From assembly GCA_940671915.1 (NCBI GenBank), contig CALNVZ010003434.1:11363671-11427670 (forward strand): a DNA stretch of 64,000 bases. Direction: 5' to 3'. Shown piece by piece: positions 53,101-59,100 of the stretch; position 1 is the stretch's first letter, and each line of letters opens with the position of its first letter. Source of the DNA: Paracentrotus lividus. Its lineage: Eukaryota > Echinodermata > Echinoidea > Camarodonta > Echinidae. The notes beneath the pieces are model-generated. The model had not been told where the DNA came from. It saw only the letters and a list, made by a program, of their open reading frames with translations, and did not search any database. Made by a program: the position numbers and the translations under genes.

Positions 53101-56100
53101 ATAAACTGGGACAAGAAAATTGCCTTGTTTTATCAAAATTTGTTCTCACTATAATGAGAGTGGACCATATTTATAATCTGTACTCTCCATATGGGTGATG
53201 GAAACACTAGGTGTGAACACTGTACATGTGGCACGTCTGCCCAAAACTATGATTAAGTTGCAAAAGAGCAACAGCAAGTGACGGAAGTTGGTTTTTCTGC
53301 ATGGGATATCATATTGTTGGTCGTAGTACTCTGCTATTACCAGTTGTATCGTAAACTACAAGTGTTAGATACAGGCAGAGTGTGTAAAGCTGATGGCCTT
53401 CACTGAAAAGATAACTTTGTCAATTGACAAATATAAATTTGTCATTAATGTGGTTTAATTTAACAAATTAATAAATTTGTCATGCCAAAGATTTGTCATT
53501 ATAGATTTGTCATGCACCATAACATGACGAATTTTAATTTGTCATGAAAAGTGGTCTAATTTGACAAACCTTTTTCAAAGTTTGTCATTGCAACATTTTA
53601 ATTCCTCATTCTCATTTTTCAATTTGTTTTTTTCATTCATCAATTTGTACTGCATTTTGACGTTAATTTGTCATGTAACAGTCAGAAAACACACCTGTAA
53701 TAAACAAACAATACAGATAGTTAATATTCTTGTCAGTTTTAATAGAACCTCGAAATTCCTGAGGAAACAAATTCAAAATACATCAAATCCAGTCAACACT
53801 TGCCAGCTCAAGCCTTGCCTCGCAGCTAAATCACGGCGACCGGCGAGTGATTCGAAGACGCTGATTATGTGCGGGGTTTCCCAAACTGTCTTCAGGAGCT
53901 AAATTTGTCATGCATTTTGCGTCAACAAATTGATTTGTTTTTCAGCAAATAATTTGTATTATAATTCGTTATGGCCGACTTAAAATCGTCATTTCTACAT
54001 TGACTGCGAAGAGGATTTGTCAATTACGGTTGCGAAGAGTCGTCATGCAAATAAATCAGTCATGCACAAGTTTGTTTTTGTCAACACCAGTTGAAACTTT
54101 GTAATAGTGCTCGATCAATTTGTTATGTATACTACCATGAGTTTGTCATTTCACAGTTATATCGCAAAACAAATTATTTTACCCCGATTGACGAATTAAT
54201 CTGGCCTTGTGACAAAGTTATCTTTTCAGTGTTCCTCTCCGTGTTTTTTCCCTGTTTAGGCCGTTACTTGGAGCTGGAAAATGAATACGCTCATTTGAAC
54301 CTGACAGTAACAGAACAGAAGGATCTGATTGGACAACTAGAGAAGGATCTTTTGAGCGTGAATGCGCTCTCTTCAAAATACAGAGGAGAAGGAGAGGTAT
54401 TATGATCATAGTGTGAATGCACCCTCATCTTGCTGTCCTTCTTTCCCTCTCGCAAACTTCCTTTTCCATCCTCTTCATTTTCCCTCCCTCAAATTCTCTT
54501 TTCCTCTCTTCTGTCTTCCTTCTCTCTCCTTTTGACTTTCTTATGTTAAAATTTTGAGCACCCTGCTGCTCCTGTTCCTTTTAAATGTTCCTCCTGATCT
54601 GATGTAATTGTCTTGCAAAAATGCTTTTATATTATAAATCGTCGAATAACTGCAGGTGACAATAATAATGTGAATGCACCCAGTGCCTATCTCGCTTTCG
54701 TACTTCCCTCGTCCACAAATCCTCTTCATTCCTCCCCCTTTATGAACACCTCTTTTGATTCTTCCTCTCTCCCCTTTTATTTTTCTGATTAGCTCCCCCT
54801 CTCTATGATACTGAAGAGGAGAAGGAAAAGGTAAAATAATAGTAAAACCATTTTGGAACTGAACCATTTTGCTCTCCCTTCCCTTCCTAATTTCCTGTCC
54901 CATTCTCTCTCATTATCTTCAAAATACAGATGAGGCGAGCTTAAATGACAGTTACATGTACAATCATATGTCCATCCCCCTCCTTCCCTCTCATGTACAC
55001 TTTCTCTTCGTCTCTTGGTCTCTGTGCTCATCAATTATTGATTATTGATATTGTTTCATGTGATAGGGACAAGCTACGCCTTCAAACACAGAAGCAGAGC
55101 TAGTTGCTAAGGCAGTAGGGGAACCAAACATTGCCGGTGAGTTATTTCATCACGTGGTTGGTAGGAGGGCGTGAGAAGTTAATGCACAATTTCTTGATGC
55201 GAGTGTGATGTATGCATGCCGCGTGAGCCCAGGTTGTACATCTCCTGTGTTATTTTTCTGAAGAATACGTTTTTAGATGGGTTTTTATATAATATTGCTG
55301 TTTTGGGTTGCAATCTTTCATACTGCCTGGCAATTAATTGAACTAGTGAACAATTTTTTGTTTGTTTTAGATCTGCCAAAATTATACCCCAGCCTGAATA
55401 TACTACTTCATTTTCCCGATTCCAAATCCTATTTGATGGATTTATATGTATGTGGATATATTTTGATGCACATATGATATAACTCTACAGTATGTAATTT
55501 CAGGAACACATTACTCGTAAGAAGTGACATTGAAACATCTGCAATATTTGCAATTTCAGAATATTGTATTGCAGTCACTGCCGTATCCATGTCAGACAAA
55601 GGTGGATTGCAGTGACAATTTCTGCAAGCTAAAAATACCACATTCGGGGAAAAAATCCAGAAGAGATATGCAATGAAAGAATCTCTTCATGCCATGGCAC
55701 ATAATAGTCATATCATCATTTAGTGAATTAAAACGGTAGATTTTCATCTATTTCACATCAGTTGCCAAGGAAACAGCATCGGTTGGTGGAGCTGCGGAGT
55801 CTTTGCTTCCTATTGTATCCAGTCAGAGGGAGAGGTTCAGACTCCGAAACCAAGAACTTGAAGTCGTAAGTAATCCAGCTTACCAAAATGTAATGCCTGC
55901 GGCCCAATGCATGCCAACCCCTTTGTAGGATTATATACCGGCAGTGGCGGATCCAGCATCAGTGCTGGCAAAGGATTGTATCGGCCATATTGCTTGGAGA
56001 TAATAGCTGCTATGATTTCTGAGAAATAAGGTCGTTGCTTGATCCGCCTCTGACCGCAGATACCAATCCCTCCAATTTCTTTCCTGGACCCAGTATAGAA

Positions 56101-59100
56101 AGCGATGAGTACATCCATTATATTATCCTGCAAGGCGGTTCATCCGCATTGGACCGAGGGTGACTTTTGGTGACTTGCCTAACCTTTCTCCTATTGGTGA
56201 TGTTTCTAATCACATACATGAAAATGTATAGAGGAAATTTTTATTATGAGAGTTTGCTGAAATACAAATTTTAGGTAAAACAAATCTTTAGATCTTTTAA
56301 ACAAAAAAAAAATAGAAGAAAATAGTGAGCTGTACTGCGAGAGTACATGCTACATCCAAACTAGCAACAGAAAGAAGCCAATGATAGTAATAGACATTTA
56401 GATTATTTTCTAAGCTTTGTTATTCTATTACACATTTGTTTAAAAAAAAAAAAATGTTCCAGTACGCAGTGGCAGATTCAGGATTTGAAAGGGGGGGGGG
56501 GGAAGGGCACTAGCCCCAATATTGGGGGTGCTGCCAAAGATTTTTCAATTTTAACATGTCCATAAGTGATTATAGGGGGAACGCGCATCCTCTGCGACCC
56601 GCCTTGATCCACCTCTGCAATACGGCAGTCTTTACATGTATATTTAAATGTTTTTTTTTTGTTTCCAGGAGAGCCGTCAGCATCAGCAGCAGAACATTGT
56701 CCTCCAGACTGAGGTTGATAAATTGAGACAAGATAATGTGAAACTCTATGAGAAGATACGATTCCTACAGAGTTATCCTTCTTCAAGGGTATGTATACCA
56801 AATATATATAACTGTATGTAAGTAAGAAGAATGTAGAATAAGGTAGATAAACTGAGACAAGATAATGTGAAACTCTATGAGAAAATAAGATTCCTACAGA
56901 GTTATCCTTCTTCAAGGGTAGGTTTACCAAATGTACATAATTTTATGTAAGTAAGAAGAATGTAGAATAAGGTAGATAAACTGAGACAAAACAATGTGAA
57001 ACTCTATGAGAAGATAAGATTCCTACAGTGTAACCTTTTTCAAGGGTACGTATACCAAATATATATACTGTATGTAAGTAAAAAGAATGTAGAATAAGGT
57101 AGATAAACTGAGACAAGATAATGTGAAACTCTATGAGAAGATAAGATTCCTACAAAGTATACCATTTGTGTAGAGTATAAAAAAATTAGATTGATATATA
57201 CACTGAGACAAGATGATATGACACTCTCAGAGAAGATAGCCAACACTGAAGGCATGTGTTGGTGCCCTTATGAATTGTTATCATTGTTGTTGTGGAGCAA
57301 ATATTAGTTTATTATTAAAAAACAAGAAATTGTTACATATTTTCTTTGTATGAATTAATTACATGTATAGGGCCTATCAGACAGTGTCAATTTTTTTTTT
57401 TTAAAGCGAGAGCGAACTGACCTACACTCCCATTGGCTAGTCTTCAAATAAACCTTATGGGATAACTATCAATAATCAATAATAAAGTGAATAAAATACC
57501 TTTTAATTTTATTTGTATAAGGAAACTAAAATGCTTGAGGGGAAATGGACTTGTTTTGCTCCTTGGTAACATAATTTTTGCTATATGAATGCATTAGCAT
57601 TGAGTAGTGAATCAGTGTGCTATCATTCAATTTGGTCTATATCACAAGACTACACTCTCAGAATGTTGCATTATGGGTTAGGAATTAGGGCAGATTTGAG
57701 TAGTTGAGGACTTGAGGTGGTGATATACAAGGCTGATGGTTCGTAAGTATGCTTTTAATCCTCATCCTTTTTGTTCTTTTCCTTCATAATCTTTATTTTG
57801 AATGGTATTATTCTTGTTTTCATAGATATTAATATTGGAATTTTGCCAAGCTGTTCTTTTGAAAGCATACTTGATTTGTTTTCTGTTTGTTTTGCAGAAT
57901 ACCAACAGACTGGACGATACAGAGAGTAGATATCAGAGCCAATACGAAGAGAGACTAGATCCATTCAACTCATTCAGCAGGAAAGAACGTCAAAGGAAAT
58001 ACATGGGACTAAGTCCTTTTGATAAGGCCACACTTAATATGGTAAGTATGATAGTTGGGATGGCATTGTATGGATTTGTTTTGAGGCAACCAACCCAGTA
58101 GGTTCAATGCATGGCCAGCTTGTTCTGTATGATGGACTCTTCTTAATTTAGAACAATTATATAGATTTACTCAATTTTGTTTAAATATATCACTATGATT
58201 TTGTTGAAAAATAAATTAATATTAATGTATTGAGCCATGATCATTCACAATTGAAAGAACTTGTGTGTTGCTGTGTAAGTCATATTAACGGGAGTCCATT
58301 ACTCAGTCAAAAAGCCCCCCCCCCTCCCTCATGGACTCAAGTGATCAAAATATTTCAATGGGATCAGTATTTGAATGCAAATAGGATGCCAGGGACTGAA
58401 ATATATTTCAGGAAGAAATTACTTTGTCATAAAAAGTAATGTTGTCAAAAATTAATATCATTCGTATTCACAATGTTTTAATGTTTATATCATTTATAGT
58501 ACTTTATAAATATCAAATCTATGATTGATTACATTTTTTTAGTTATACATGTATCTCACTACAAAAAAAATATCTTGTCTGAAATGTTTGAGGTGAGAAA
58601 TATTGAGCCAAAATATGAAATGTGTTGGCCAAGATGGATATCAAAGTTTTCCTAAAATGTGAAGATGTTTGGAATAAAATGACACTTAAATATTATTAAG
58701 CTCTTGATGACGTGCCAGTGTGATGAAAGGGCATGATAAGCTCATTAGTAGGTTTATGATGTTTTGTATGTGATAAATTTGGGGGCATTGAGCAGGGGTG
58801 TGTATGTTAACTTCTGACCCTAACTGTACATTGTATGTGGTGGGACACTTGCTCATCCATAACAGTTGATGTGTTTGTGTTTGCAGGGCCGTTTGATCCT
58901 GTCCAACAAGATAGCACGTATGATCACACTGACCTACACCATAGTCCTGCATCTTCTTGTCTTCCTGGTTCTCTATAAGATGGCCCATACTGAGTCTTGT
59001 AAGAGAGATCTAGCCTCTGAATGCGTGCAGAAGTAAGTCTATATTTTAATCCATTGAGAGCGGGAACCGGGTATACCGGGTCCCGTCTAACACACTCATA

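Larger units (their letters stand above)
40310..54259 (+). other. CUX1: Alternative CUX / CASP splice switch region
   Basis: The donor at 40,310 (gtaagt) can join 41,452 (CUX) or skip 13.95 kb to 54,260 (CASP). Both acceptors take phase 1 and both rebuild a Gly codon, so either reads in frame. Known in vertebrate CUX1 and in other animals, where CASP 3' exons lie beyond the homeodomain exon. Using the CUX terminal exon and its poly(A) signal would exclude the CASP exons. Confidence 0.88.
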
